DNA from: JADLCB01 sp964398315 | GTDB taxonomy: Bacteria; Planctomycetota; Phycisphaerae; Tepidisphaerales; Tepidisphaeraceae | Length of the DNA stretch: 64,000 bases | Assembly (NCBI GenBank): GCA_964398315.1 | Contig: CAYNMV010000015.1 | Location: 1-64,000 of the forward strand | Direction: 5' to 3' | In this document: positions 1-7,253 of the stretch, in pieces | Position numbering within the stretch: the first letter of the stretch is position 1 | Layout of the letters: each line of letters begins with the position of its first letter | The notes under the pieces: model-generated | The model's input: the letters and a program-made list of their open reading frames with translations, nothing else | The model's database searches: none | What the model was told of the DNA's origin: nothing | Program-made: the position numbers and the translations under genes

Positions 1-1840
1 GCAGCGGCGGATTGATCAGGAAGCCGAACAGTCCGGCGCCCACCAGGTTCCAGAACGCCACGGCGACGAAGAAATAGATCGGCCACTTGTAGGAGGCCAC
101 CCACGGCCGGCACCGGCTCAGGTTGAGGTTCTCGTAAGCCTCAAAGCCGATCAGGGTCAGCGGGACAATCTCCAGAGCGCTGAAGACCGACCCCATCGCC
201 AGCACCCCAACGCTGGTGCCACTGAAGTACAGGTGGTGCAGCGTCCCGACGATTCCGCCGGACAGGAAGATGCTGGTGGCAAAGAGCGTGGCAGCGGTGG
301 CGGTGCGGATGTTCAGAAGCCCCATGCGGGTGAACAGGAACGCGATCACCGCGGTGGCGAAGACCTCAAAGAAGCCCTCGACCCACAGGTGAACCACCCA
401 CCAGCGCCAGTACTCGGCCATCGCCAGATGGGTCTGGCGGCCCCACATCAGACCGGCGCCATAGAAGGCCGCGATGGCGACACTGCTCAGCATGAACAAT
501 GCCAGCAGGGAGCGATGCTCATTGGGATGGCGGATGGCCGGCCACATCGCCCGGCCCATCAGCCCCAGCCACAGGAACAGGCCGATGAACAGGAAGATCT
601 GCCAGAAGCGGCCCAGGTCCACATACTCGTAGCCCTGGTGGCCGAACCAGAAGTTGGCCTCGTACCCCAGCTTCTGCATGATGCCAAACCACTGCCCGGC
701 CATCGAGCCGGCGACGATGATCAGCAGGCAGACGAACAGGAAGTTGACGCCGAACCGCTGGCCCCTGGGCTCATGCCCGGAGACGGCCGGCGCCACGAAC
801 AGCCCCGTCGCCAGCCAGGCGGTGGCAATCCAGAAGATGCCAAGCTGCGTGTGCCAGGTGCGGGTGACGGCATACGGCAGGTAATCGCTCAGGGGGAAGC
901 CGAAAAAGTGCAGGCCCTCCACCCCGTAGTGGGCGGTGATCCCACCCATGGCCAGCTGCGCCAGCATCAGTGCGGCCACTACCCAGAAATACTTGAGCGT
1001 CGCCCGCATGCTGGGGGTGATACCCAGCCTGATCAGCGGGTTCTCACTTGGCGGCTCATGCGGCTCTTCGCCCTTGTGGCGCTGCACGGCCATGTACCAG
1101 ACCATCGCCCCCACGCCCGCCAGCAGCAGGATCACGCTGGCGACCGACCAGAGCACAATCGCGCTGCTCGGGCGGTTGTCGATCAGGTCCTCGTGCGGCC
1201 AGTTGTTGGTGTAGGTGACGGTGGCGCCGGGACGCTCGGTGCCGCACGCCCAGGCAGCCCAGAAGAAAAAGCCGTTCATCAGGCGCTGGCGCTCTACGGT
1301 CTTGATGCTCATCGGCGGGATGGCATAGTCCTCGCGCAGTTCCGCCAGCGCGGGATCATCGCCGAACAGCCCGGCATAGTGGGCCGACAGCGCCTCGATG
1401 GCCAGGGCCCGATCGGGCGAAATGACCAGGTCGCCGGTCTCGGGATTGTACGTGTTGGTGCGCAGCTCCGCTTTCAGGCGAGCCTTGAGGCCACCTTGCT
1501 GTTCCGCAGACAGTTCGGCATAGGGCTTGCCATGGGCCCGCCCGGCCCACAGGTCCAGCAGGAAGACCGCCTCGCGATGCAGCCAGTCGGCCGACCAGTC
1601 GGGTGCCACATAGGCGCCGTGGCCCCAGATGGAGCCGACTTCCTGGCCGCCCATCGACTGCCAGACGTTCTGCCCATCGCGAATCTCCTGGCCGGTGAAC
1701 AGGACACGCCCATCGGTGGTGATCACCCGCTCGGGCACCGGCGGCGCCTTGCGGTACATGTCCACACCGAAATACCCCAGCAGGGCGAAGGAGCCCACCA
1801 CCACCGCCGCCAGACCGATCCAGAGACCTCGATATCGCAT
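1..1840 (-). CDS. norZ: Quinol-dependent nitric oxide reductase (qNOR), 3' end beyond window
   Basis: This enzyme would reduce 2 NO to N2O with quinol as electron donor, in the cytoplasmic membrane, for denitrification or NO detoxification. The 613 visible codons begin with one N-terminal membrane helix (residues about 5-25). A periplasmic domain with the qNOR-typical stretch GQNVWQSMGGQEVGSIWGHG follows, and then several helices of the heme-copper oxidase fold, including a WWVVHLWVEG-type helix with the histidine ligands. The N-terminal domain fused to the NorB core separates qNOR from cNOR, which needs a separate NorC. About 150 C-terminal residues should lie outside the window. The ATG at 1840 follows a GAGGAG ribosome site. 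It diverges from the gene at 2083 and shares a promoter region with a palindrome. No norQ or norD is visible. Family assignment is firm. Detoxification rather than respiration is a guess. Confidence 0.93.
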   Translation of the reverse strand, partial: MRYRGLWIGLAAVVVGSFALLGYFGVDMYRKAPPVPERVITTDGRVLFTGQEIRDGQNVWQSMGGQEVGSIWGHGAYVAPDWSADWLHREAVFLLDLWAGRAHGKPYAELSAEQQGGLKARLKAELRTNTYNPETGDLVISPDRALAIEALSAHYAGLFGDDPALAELREDYAIPPMSIKTVERQRLMNGFFFWAAWACGTERPGATVTYTNNWPHEDLIDNRPSSAIVLWSVASVILLLAGVGAMVWYMAVQRHKGEEPHEPPSENPLIRLGITPSMRATLKYFWVVAALMLAQLAMGGITAHYGVEGLHFFGFPLSDYLPYAVTRTWHTQLGIFWIATAWLATGLFVAPAVSGHEPRGQRFGVNFLFVCLLIIVAGSMAGQWFGIMQKLGYEANFWFGHQGYEYVDLGRFWQIFLFIGLFLWLGLMGRAMWPAIRHPNEHRSLLALFMLSSVAIAAFYGAGLMWGRQTHLAMAEYWRWWVVHLWVEGFFEVFATAVIAFLFTRMGLLNIRTATAATLFATSIFLSGGIVGTLHHLYFSGTSVGVLAMGSVFSALEIVPLTLIGFEAYENLNLSRCRPWVASYKWPIYFFVAVAFWNLVGAGLFGFLINPPL

Positions 1841-1896
1841 TGCCCGTCGCTCCTCGCTAAAGGAATTCAGATTATGGACATTCGCATCCAGATTGC

Positions 1897-1935
1897 TTGA
1901 CGCGGGAAGAATAGCACCTATATTCTGGATATCAA
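1897..1935. promoter_or_regulatory. Face-to-face divergent promoters with a shared palindrome
   Basis: On the + strand TTGACG (1897-1902) and TATATT (1919-1924) are 16 bp apart and point to the gene at 2083. On the - strand TTGATA (1935-1930) and TATTCT (1913-1908) are also 16 bp apart and point to the NO reductase. The inverted repeat GAATA-N7-TATTC (1909-1925) lies across both core promoters, and a further GAATA occurs at 1942-1946. A repressor bound here would block both genes. An NO sensor of the Rrf2/NsrR type is a reasonable guess, but the half-site does not match a motif I can name with certainty. Confidence 0.55.
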
Positions 1936-2082
1936 GGTACGGAATATATTTTTTGCACCGCCCCCCGTGATGCGATGAACCTGGATGTGCAGCCGACGGC
2001 CGGACACACCTGCGAGAGACCCGATCGGCCACCTGAAGGGATGCTTGTTCACCGAGGCGCGGTCCGGCGGAAGGAGGCCCTC

Positions 2083-2547
2083 ATGGTCGACATGACTCCT
2101 GCGGAAATGGATCAGCTTCTGATACAGGCGCGCATCGGGCGGCTGTGCATGGCGGACGCGGCGGGCCGCCCTTACGCCATTCCGCTCCCCTTTTACTGGG
2201 ATGGCCGTGGACTGTATGTCCGCCTGCCGCTGACCGGCCGCAAGGGGCAGGTGCTCAGTGAGAATGATCGGGTCTGTTTCGAAGTGGATGAGTATTCCGA
2301 CACGCTCGACTACTACGCCTCGGTGCTGATCGAGGGGCGGCTGGTCGAAGTGAAGGATGTTGCCGAAAAGCTGCGCATCAAATTGCTCAATACGGAAAAG
2401 TACCAGCGTCTGCGGCATGGCCACCGCCCCGGGCACGGGCGCGCCCGCCCGCTGGTGGAATTGCCCCTGCGCAAGATCGCGGTAGAGACCATCAGCGGAC
2501 GCAGGAAAGAAGACCCCGTGCCCACGCCGGAAAACCATCCAGCGTGA
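2083..2547 (+). CDS. Pyridoxamine 5'-phosphate oxidase-like flavin-binding protein (NimA-like)
   Basis: A 154-residue protein of the PNPOx-like split-barrel superfamily, whose members bind FMN, F420 or heme and often act as small reductases. The N-terminus (ALLxxARIGRLxMAD-like start, then GRPYAIPLPFYWDG and a later FEVDEY segment) is the usual pattern of NimA-type proteins (pyridoxamine oxidase-related, nitroimidazole-resistance family). The ATG at 2083 is chosen over an upstream in-frame start because AAGGAGG lies at 2071-2077. The gene diverges from the NO reductase and shares its control region, which suggests a role under nitrosative or low-oxygen stress. The substrate is unknown. The last 15 residues are charged and probably disordered. 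Confidence 0.8.
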   Translation: MVDMTPAEMDQLLIQARIGRLCMADAAGRPYAIPLPFYWDGRGLYVRLPLTGRKGQVLSENDRVCFEVDEYSDTLDYYASVLIEGRLVEVKDVAEKLRIKLLNTEKYQRLRHGHRPGHGRARPLVELPLRKIAVETISGRRKEDPVPTPENHPA

Positions 2548-2667
2548 GACAGGGCGGTTGCCGCAGGCGCCGTGCAGCGCGATGCGGCAATCGGCAAGCT
2601 CCTGTTCAGCAGCATGTGGCTTGGTTCAGCGATACCCCAACCGGCAGACGCGGCCGGATGCCGCGGT

Positions 2668-2723
2668 GGGCGAGAGGCCGGCCGGCGGGAGGAAAACCCG
2701 TCCCTCCCACGCCGCTCTCGCCC
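2668..2723. repeat. Large imperfect hairpin between convergent genes
   Basis: An outer 9-bp stem GGGCGAGAG/CTCTCGCCC (2668-2676 with 2715-2723) encloses an inner stem GGGAGG/CCTCCC (2687-2692 with 2703-2708) with a 10-nt loop. A T5 run follows some 15 nt later on the + strand. It sits between two convergent genes, so a bidirectional terminator or a REP-like repeat are both possible. The rest of 2548-2788 is GC-rich and shows no gene. Confidence 0.5.
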
Positions 2724-2788
2724 CTGCCGGGCTCCTTTTTCTCCCGCCCAACTCGCCCGCCCGGCAAGACCCCATCTGCCAGGCCCGC

Positions 2789-3910
2789 CTAACCTGTCTG
2801 ACCAGGCACCAGTTTGGACGCCACGGTCTGGCGAAACGGCGGCGGCTCATCAGGACAGCGTTCCAGCATCTGGCGGGCCAGGGTGCCCATCTGCTCGAGG
2901 CCCAGATCAATCGTCGTCAACGGCACTGGCCAGCCGTCAGGCCCCAGCAGTTGTCCAGCACCGATGATGGCCAGCTCCTGCGGCACCCGCACCTGCGCTT
3001 CATGGGCCGCCAGCAATGCGCCCCGCGCCTGGAAATCGGAAGCGCACAATACCGCATCCGGCCGATCCGCGCGAGCGAGCAGCTCACGCATGGCCCGATA
3101 GCCGTGATTCTCCTGGTAGCCGGCATGCACGATCGGCCCGGGCGACAAACCCGCGGCGGTGACCGCACTGTTGAACGCCTCCACCAGCCGTCCGGTGCTG
3201 AAGCGTTCCGCGGCGGCGGTAATCAGGGCGGGATGCCTTCGGCCCTGGGCAACCAGATGCAAAACCGCCTCGGCCATGCCCGAGGTGTAATCCACCGTAA
3301 TGCAGCGGCTGTAGCCATCGACAAAATCGCTGAACAGCGCCACCACCGGGCATTTGGCCGCCTGTGCTGCCGCCAGCAACGGCACGCTCAGTGGCGACAT
3401 CAGAATCAACCCATCCAGCATCTGCAACGGCACATGCCGAAGCACTTCCGCCGCTGGTGCATCACCCGGCAGATCGAACAGCCGCACCGCCACGGCCCGG
3501 CGATCATCAGCCCGCAGCCCATGCAGCAGAGGAGCGAAAAACGGGTAGCCATCGGCCAGATCGGTAAAGGCGATGCCAATCACAAAGGGTGATTCCGCGC
3601 CGGTTCGCTCGGACCCCTGCGGGCCCAGAACAACCGTGCCGGCCCCGGGGCGGGCCTCGATATAACCGGCCTCGGCCAAAGCCTGCAGCGCCCGGCGGAT
3701 GGTCACTTCCCCAAGCCCCCACAGTCGACTGAGTGTTCGCTGGGTTGGGATCGTCTGCCCGGGCAGCAGTTCACCGCGATGGATGCTCTGCTGGAGCAGG
3801 TCGCCAATCTGACGGTACAAATGCCCCCCCTGCCGCCGGTCGATCTGCTGGCCAAGGCGAATGAAGAGAGAGTCAGGGGTGTTGGGTGGCTCCACGGCTG
3901 CGATGGTCAT
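2789..3910 (-). CDS. GntR-type winged-helix regulator with LacI-like ligand domain
   Basis: A 373-residue hybrid regulator. Residues about 29-95 form a GntR winged helix (LYRQIGDLLQQSIHRGELLPG, then the recognition helix around EVTIRRALQALAEAGYIEAR). Residues about 110-360 are a periplasmic-binding-protein-like domain of the LacI type that should bind a small ligand, probably a sugar or sugar acid. This arrangement is common in Planctomycetota and Verrucomicrobiota. The ATG at 3910 is preferred; an in-frame TTG at 3931 would put the coding region over an operator half. The gene diverges from the epimerase and lyase genes and very probably controls them through the palindrome at 3939-3954. The true ligand is not visible from sequence. 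Confidence 0.85.
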   Translation of the reverse strand: MTIAAVEPPNTPDSLFIRLGQQIDRRQGGHLYRQIGDLLQQSIHRGELLPGQTIPTQRTLSRLWGLGEVTIRRALQALAEAGYIEARPGAGTVVLGPQGSERTGAESPFVIGIAFTDLADGYPFFAPLLHGLRADDRRAVAVRLFDLPGDAPAAEVLRHVPLQMLDGLILMSPLSVPLLAAAQAAKCPVVALFSDFVDGYSRCITVDYTSGMAEAVLHLVAQGRRHPALITAAAERFSTGRLVEAFNSAVTAAGLSPGPIVHAGYQENHGYRAMRELLARADRPDAVLCASDFQARGALLAAHEAQVRVPQELAIIGAGQLLGPDGWPVPLTTIDLGLEQMGTLARQMLERCPDEPPPFRQTVASKLVPGQTG

Positions 3911-3920
3911 ATGGCGCAGA

Positions 3921-3954
3921 TGCGATGTCAAATAATATATTGCGATGTCGCAAT
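3921..3954. promoter_or_regulatory. Operator of the GntR/LacI regulator
   Basis: A perfect inverted repeat ATTGCGA-TG-TCGCAAT covers 3939-3954. One half, TGCGATGTC, occurs again as a direct repeat at 3921-3929, exactly 20 bp or about two helical turns away. The site lies between the divergent regulator (start 3910) and the epimerase gene (start 3978), where autoregulation and control of the neighbours is expected. Confidence 0.7.
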
Positions 3955-3977
3955 GTCGTTATTAAGCTATCGCCATC

Positions 3978-5048
3978 ATGGCCCTGTCTCAAGATCATCC
4001 GACTTCATCCACGCCTCTTCCGATTGACCCGCCTCGGGATGTTGAAGCACTGGAAGAGCTGCTCTCTCGTCCCACGCCTGCGCTGGTCCAGGCGATGAGC
4101 GAGCTGGAGGGAGATCTGCTGGTCCTCGGGGCGGCGGGCAAGATGGGCCCGACCCTCTGCCGCATGGCCCGCCGTGCCACGGATGAGGCCGGCCGCAACC
4201 GGCGCATCTGGGCTGTCTCGCGGTTCAGCAACCCGGCCGAGCGCCAGAAACTCGAGCAGCACGGCATCGAAACCCTCACCGGCGATCTGCTGGATGAGGC
4301 GTTCCGCCGCACCTTGCCCGATGCGCCCAACATCGTCTACATGGCCGGCATGAAATTCGGCGCCACGGGCAATGAATCGCTCACCTGGCAGATGAACACC
4401 GTGCTGCCGGCCTATATCGGCGAACGCTTTGCCTCGGGGCGCATCGCCGTCTTCAGCACGGGCAACATTTACGGCCTGGCCCCTCTGCATGAAGGCGGCT
4501 CGCTCGAAACCGACCCACCCAATCCCATCGGTGAATATGCCATGAGCTGCCTGGGGCGCGAGCGTGCCTTCGAGCACATCTCGCGCACGCGCAACACACT
4601 GGTGTCGATCCTTCGCCTGAACTATGCCTGCGAGCTGCGCTATGGCGTACTGGTGGACTTGGCCCTGCGCATCGCAGCCGGCAAGGTCATCGACCTGTCC
4701 ATGCCGATGGTGAACGTGGTCTGGCAGGGGGATGCCAATGCCTGGGCGCTGCAGAGCCTGCTGCTGGCCCAAAGCCCGCCGCGCATTCTCAATCTTGCCG
4801 GCCCCGAGCAACTCAGCACCCGCCGGGTCTGCCTGCGCCTCGGGCAGCTCATGGAACGCGAGGTGCGTTTCACCGGCGAACCGGCCGCTGAGGCCGTGCT
4901 GAGCAACGGCCAGCAGGTTCACCGCCTCATGGGCTATCCCCGCCTGCCGGTCGATCGCCTGATTGAGTGGGTTGCCCACTGGGTGCGCAGCGGCGGGGAA
5001 ATCATGGGCAAGGCAACCAAATTCGAAGTGCGCGATGGGCGGTTCTGA
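3978..5048 (+). CDS. NAD(P)-dependent epimerase/dehydratase family protein
   Basis: A 356-residue extended short-chain dehydrogenase. The nucleotide-binding motif GAAGKMG lies near residues 52-58, after a strand LLVLG. The STGNIYG segment carries the catalytic serine or threonine region. The active-site tyrosine is Y187, but the usual YxxxK reads Y-A-M-S-C, with cysteine at 191 in place of lysine; the codons TAT and TGC are unambiguous. The protein may therefore bind NAD and use another general base, or belong to a subfamily with altered chemistry. It is followed by a DHDPS-family lyase and preceded by a divergent regulator, as in a sugar-acid catabolic operon. The exact substrate is unknown. 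Confidence 0.82.
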   Translation: MALSQDHPTSSTPLPIDPPRDVEALEELLSRPTPALVQAMSELEGDLLVLGAAGKMGPTLCRMARRATDEAGRNRRIWAVSRFSNPAERQKLEQHGIETLTGDLLDEAFRRTLPDAPNIVYMAGMKFGATGNESLTWQMNTVLPAYIGERFASGRIAVFSTGNIYGLAPLHEGGSLETDPPNPIGEYAMSCLGRERAFEHISRTRNTLVSILRLNYACELRYGVLVDLALRIAAGKVIDLSMPMVNVVWQGDANAWALQSLLLAQSPPRILNLAGPEQLSTRRVCLRLGQLMEREVRFTGEPAAEAVLSNGQQVHRLMGYPRLPVDRLIEWVAHWVRSGGEIMGKATKFEVRDGRF

Positions 5049-5204
5049 ACCGGGGTGCCTTCATTTTTAGGATCCGGAGAGTCAACTGCCGCGCGCAGCG
5101 GCGAAAAAGAGCGTGCTGCCTCCAATCCAGGCCTGCCTTGCCCCTCGGCCCCCCGTGGATTGACGGCCAGCGCGTTTCCCGATCAATCACATGGGAGAAC
5201 AGCC

Positions 5205-6329
5205 ATGCGTCCATTTATCGAGCCGGATGCCGTGCCGCACGCTGCCCTGCCAGCGCGGGTGGCCCGGTCGCTGCGCCGGGGCGTGGTGATCCCGGCCCAC
5301 CCGCTGGCACTGACTGCCGCGCGGCGGCTGGATGAGCAGCGCCAGCGCGCGTTGACGCGCTACTATACCGCCGCCGGCGCTGGGGGGATTGCGGTGGGTG
5401 TGCATACGACCCAGTTCGCGATCCGTGATCCGAAAATTGGGCTGTTTCGCCCGGTGCTGGAACTGACCGCCCAGGAGATGGACCGCGCTGACCGGGCGCG
5501 TGATGAGCCGCTGGTGCGCATCAGCGGCATCTGCGGCGACACCGGGCAGGCACTGGCCGAAGCCCAGTTGGCGCGCGAGCTGGGGTATCATGCGGGGCTG
5601 TTGTCACTGCGGGGGCTGGGGCAGGCCGCTGAGGGCGAACTGATCGACCATTCATGCCGGGTGAGCGAGGTGCTGCCGATCATCGGCTTTTATCTGCAGG
5701 AGGCTGTGGGCGGACGCTTCCTCAGGTACCGTTTCTGGCGCAGCCTGTGCGATGCGGTGCCGAACCTGGTAGCGGTGAAGATCGCGCCGTTCAACCGCTA
5801 CCGCACGCTCGATGTCGTGCGCGCGGTGGCCGAGTCGGGGCGCAACGATGTAGCGCTCTATACCGGCAACGATGACAATATCCTGCTGGACCTGCTGACC
5901 CCCTACCGCTTCAACCTCGGCGGGCGCACAGTTGAGCGGCGGATAGTGGGCGGCCTGCTCGGGCAGTGGGCGGTCTGGACAAAGGCGGCGGTCGATCTGC
6001 TGGATCGCTGCCATGGGCTGATCCGCAGCCAGCAGCCCGTGCCGGCAGATCTGCTGGCGCTGGCGATCCAGCTCACGGATGCCAACGCGGCGGTATTTGA
6101 TGCCGCCAATGGGTTTGCCGGGGTCATTGCCGGCGTGCATGAAGTCCTGCGCCGCCAGGGACTGCTGGCCGGCACCTGGTGCCTGGATGAACACGAATCG
6201 CTCGGTCCCGGCCAGGCCGAGGAGCTGACGCGCATCACCCGGGCCTATCCCCACCTGACCGATGATGCGTTCGTCGCCGCCCGCCGCGCGCAGTGGCTGG
6301 CTGACGATCCACCCGCCGCAGACCGGTAA
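5205..6329 (+). CDS. Dihydrodipicolinate synthase/N-acetylneuraminate lyase family protein
   Basis: A 374-residue TIM-barrel aldolase-type protein, longer than the usual 290-310 residues of DapA. The likely Schiff-base lysine is K192 in LVAVKIAPFN. The GVHTTQFA and GLLSLRG segments fit the barrel strands of the family. The ATG at 5205 follows GGGAGAA. DHDPS-family enzymes cleave or dehydrate 2-keto-3-deoxy acids or condense pyruvate with an aldehyde. Next to an epimerase and a LacI-type sensor, a sugar-acid or keto-deoxy-acid lyase is more likely than lysine biosynthesis. The 150 bp before it hold no other gene. The substrate is inferred only from context. Confidence 0.83.
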   Translation: MRPFIEPDAVPHAALPARVARSLRRGVVIPAHPLALTAARRLDEQRQRALTRYYTAAGAGGIAVGVHTTQFAIRDPKIGLFRPVLELTAQEMDRADRARDEPLVRISGICGDTGQALAEAQLARELGYHAGLLSLRGLGQAAEGELIDHSCRVSEVLPIIGFYLQEAVGGRFLRYRFWRSLCDAVPNLVAVKIAPFNRYRTLDVVRAVAESGRNDVALYTGNDDNILLDLLTPYRFNLGGRTVERRIVGGLLGQWAVWTKAAVDLLDRCHGLIRSQQPVPADLLALAIQLTDANAAVFDAANGFAGVIAGVHEVLRRQGLLAGTWCLDEHESLGPGQAEELTRITRAYPHLTDDAFVAARRAQWLADDPPAADR

Positions 6330-6368
6330 AACGCGCATGAATCAGGCTCGCCCCCAGGCGATCGGCAT

Positions 6369-7127
6369 TCAGGTGATATCGGCACCGATGAGGAAATGGT
6401 CGCTGGCGTACCGGGCCAGGCGATCCTGCTCGATCCAGGCCGATGCGATGCGCGAGCGCTCGATACCGTGGATAAAGATATAGTCGATCCGCTGGCCGGG
6501 GAACTGGGTGGTGTAGGTGCCGGTGGTGTCGGCCAGGTCCGGGGCGACCGCGTGCAGGGTGTCGATGTATCCAGCATCGAGCAGCCGCTGTACAACGCGG
6601 CGGGGAATGCCGCCGCCGTTGTCGAGCCAGTCCTGCCGGGTGCGGGGGCTGCACAGAGCCGGGTCGATCTGCTGGGAGGGGGCGTTGGCATTAAAATCGC
6701 CGGCCAGGATATGCGGCCGGCCCTGCAAATGGCTGAGCCGGTCAAACATGGCCTGCAACTGCTTCTCGCGCAGTTGCTCGCGCTCTTCGGATGCATGCGC
6801 AGCGAAGTGCAGCCCCACAATCGGCCATTCCACCCCGCCGGGATCGATCACATGCGCCTCGATGAAGGCGTTCATCCAGTGCCCGCTGCGCAGGGCATGA
6901 TTGATGGTCTGCACCATCGGCCAAGCACTGAGGATGGCGCCGGCATGGCTGCCTGCGGGGGCATGGATGTAATCCATTTTCAGCCGGCCGGCGATGCGCT
7001 GCACAACCGCCGGGTCGTCGGCCTCGACCAGCACCACCACATCCGGCCGCTGGGCCGCAATTACCTCGGCCAGGGGGTCGGCCCGCCCTTCCCCACCGTT
7101 GAGAATGTTGTAACTGACGATCCGCAT
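6369..7127 (-). CDS. Endonuclease/exonuclease/phosphatase (EEP) family protein
   Basis: The EEP fold of DNase I, AP endonuclease and sphingomyelinase is clear. The protein starts with strand MRIVSYNILNGG (Asn metal ligand region), continues with a PDVVVLVEAD strand (catalytic Glu), an ILAGDFNAN motif (Asp and Asn) and ends with a YASDHFLIGADI motif (Asp-His pair). The ATG at 7127 puts the first conserved strand at the N-terminus. A GTG at 7193 would add 22 hydrophobic residues that could act as a membrane anchor, so the cellular location is uncertain. The substrate, nucleic acid or phosphoester, cannot be told from sequence. The gene diverges from the peptidase at 7254. Confidence 0.85.
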   Translation of the reverse strand: MRIVSYNILNGGEGRADPLAEVIAAQRPDVVVLVEADDPAVVQRIAGRLKMDYIHAPAGSHAGAILSAWPMVQTINHALRSGHWMNAFIEAHVIDPGGVEWPIVGLHFAAHASEEREQLREKQLQAMFDRLSHLQGRPHILAGDFNANAPSQQIDPALCSPRTRQDWLDNGGGIPRRVVQRLLDAGYIDTLHAVAPDLADTTGTYTTQFPGQRIDYIFIHGIERSRIASAWIEQDRLARYASDHFLIGADIT

Positions 7128-7241
7128 GAGCAGGAACATCATGCACCACAGCGCCAGCATTGCAAAGCCGACCGTCGCGCGCCGGGACACCACCCGCCTG
7201 CGGCAAATTGAGACGCACTTAGCATTTCCTTTCCCAGCGCC

Positions 7242-7247
7242 TAGAAT
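7242..7247 (+). promoter_or_regulatory. -10 box TAGAAT, leaderless start of peptidase gene
   Basis: TAGAAT ends 6 nt before the ATG at 7254, so the expected transcription start coincides with the start codon. No Shine-Dalgarno sequence is present. Confidence 0.5.
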
Positions 7248-7253
7248 CGCGGC

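Noticed and set aside
233..1900. Long open frame on the + strand across the NO reductase
   Set aside because: It is the shadow of the reductase gene, which lies on the other strand; its product is Gln/His/Arg-rich with no family likeness.
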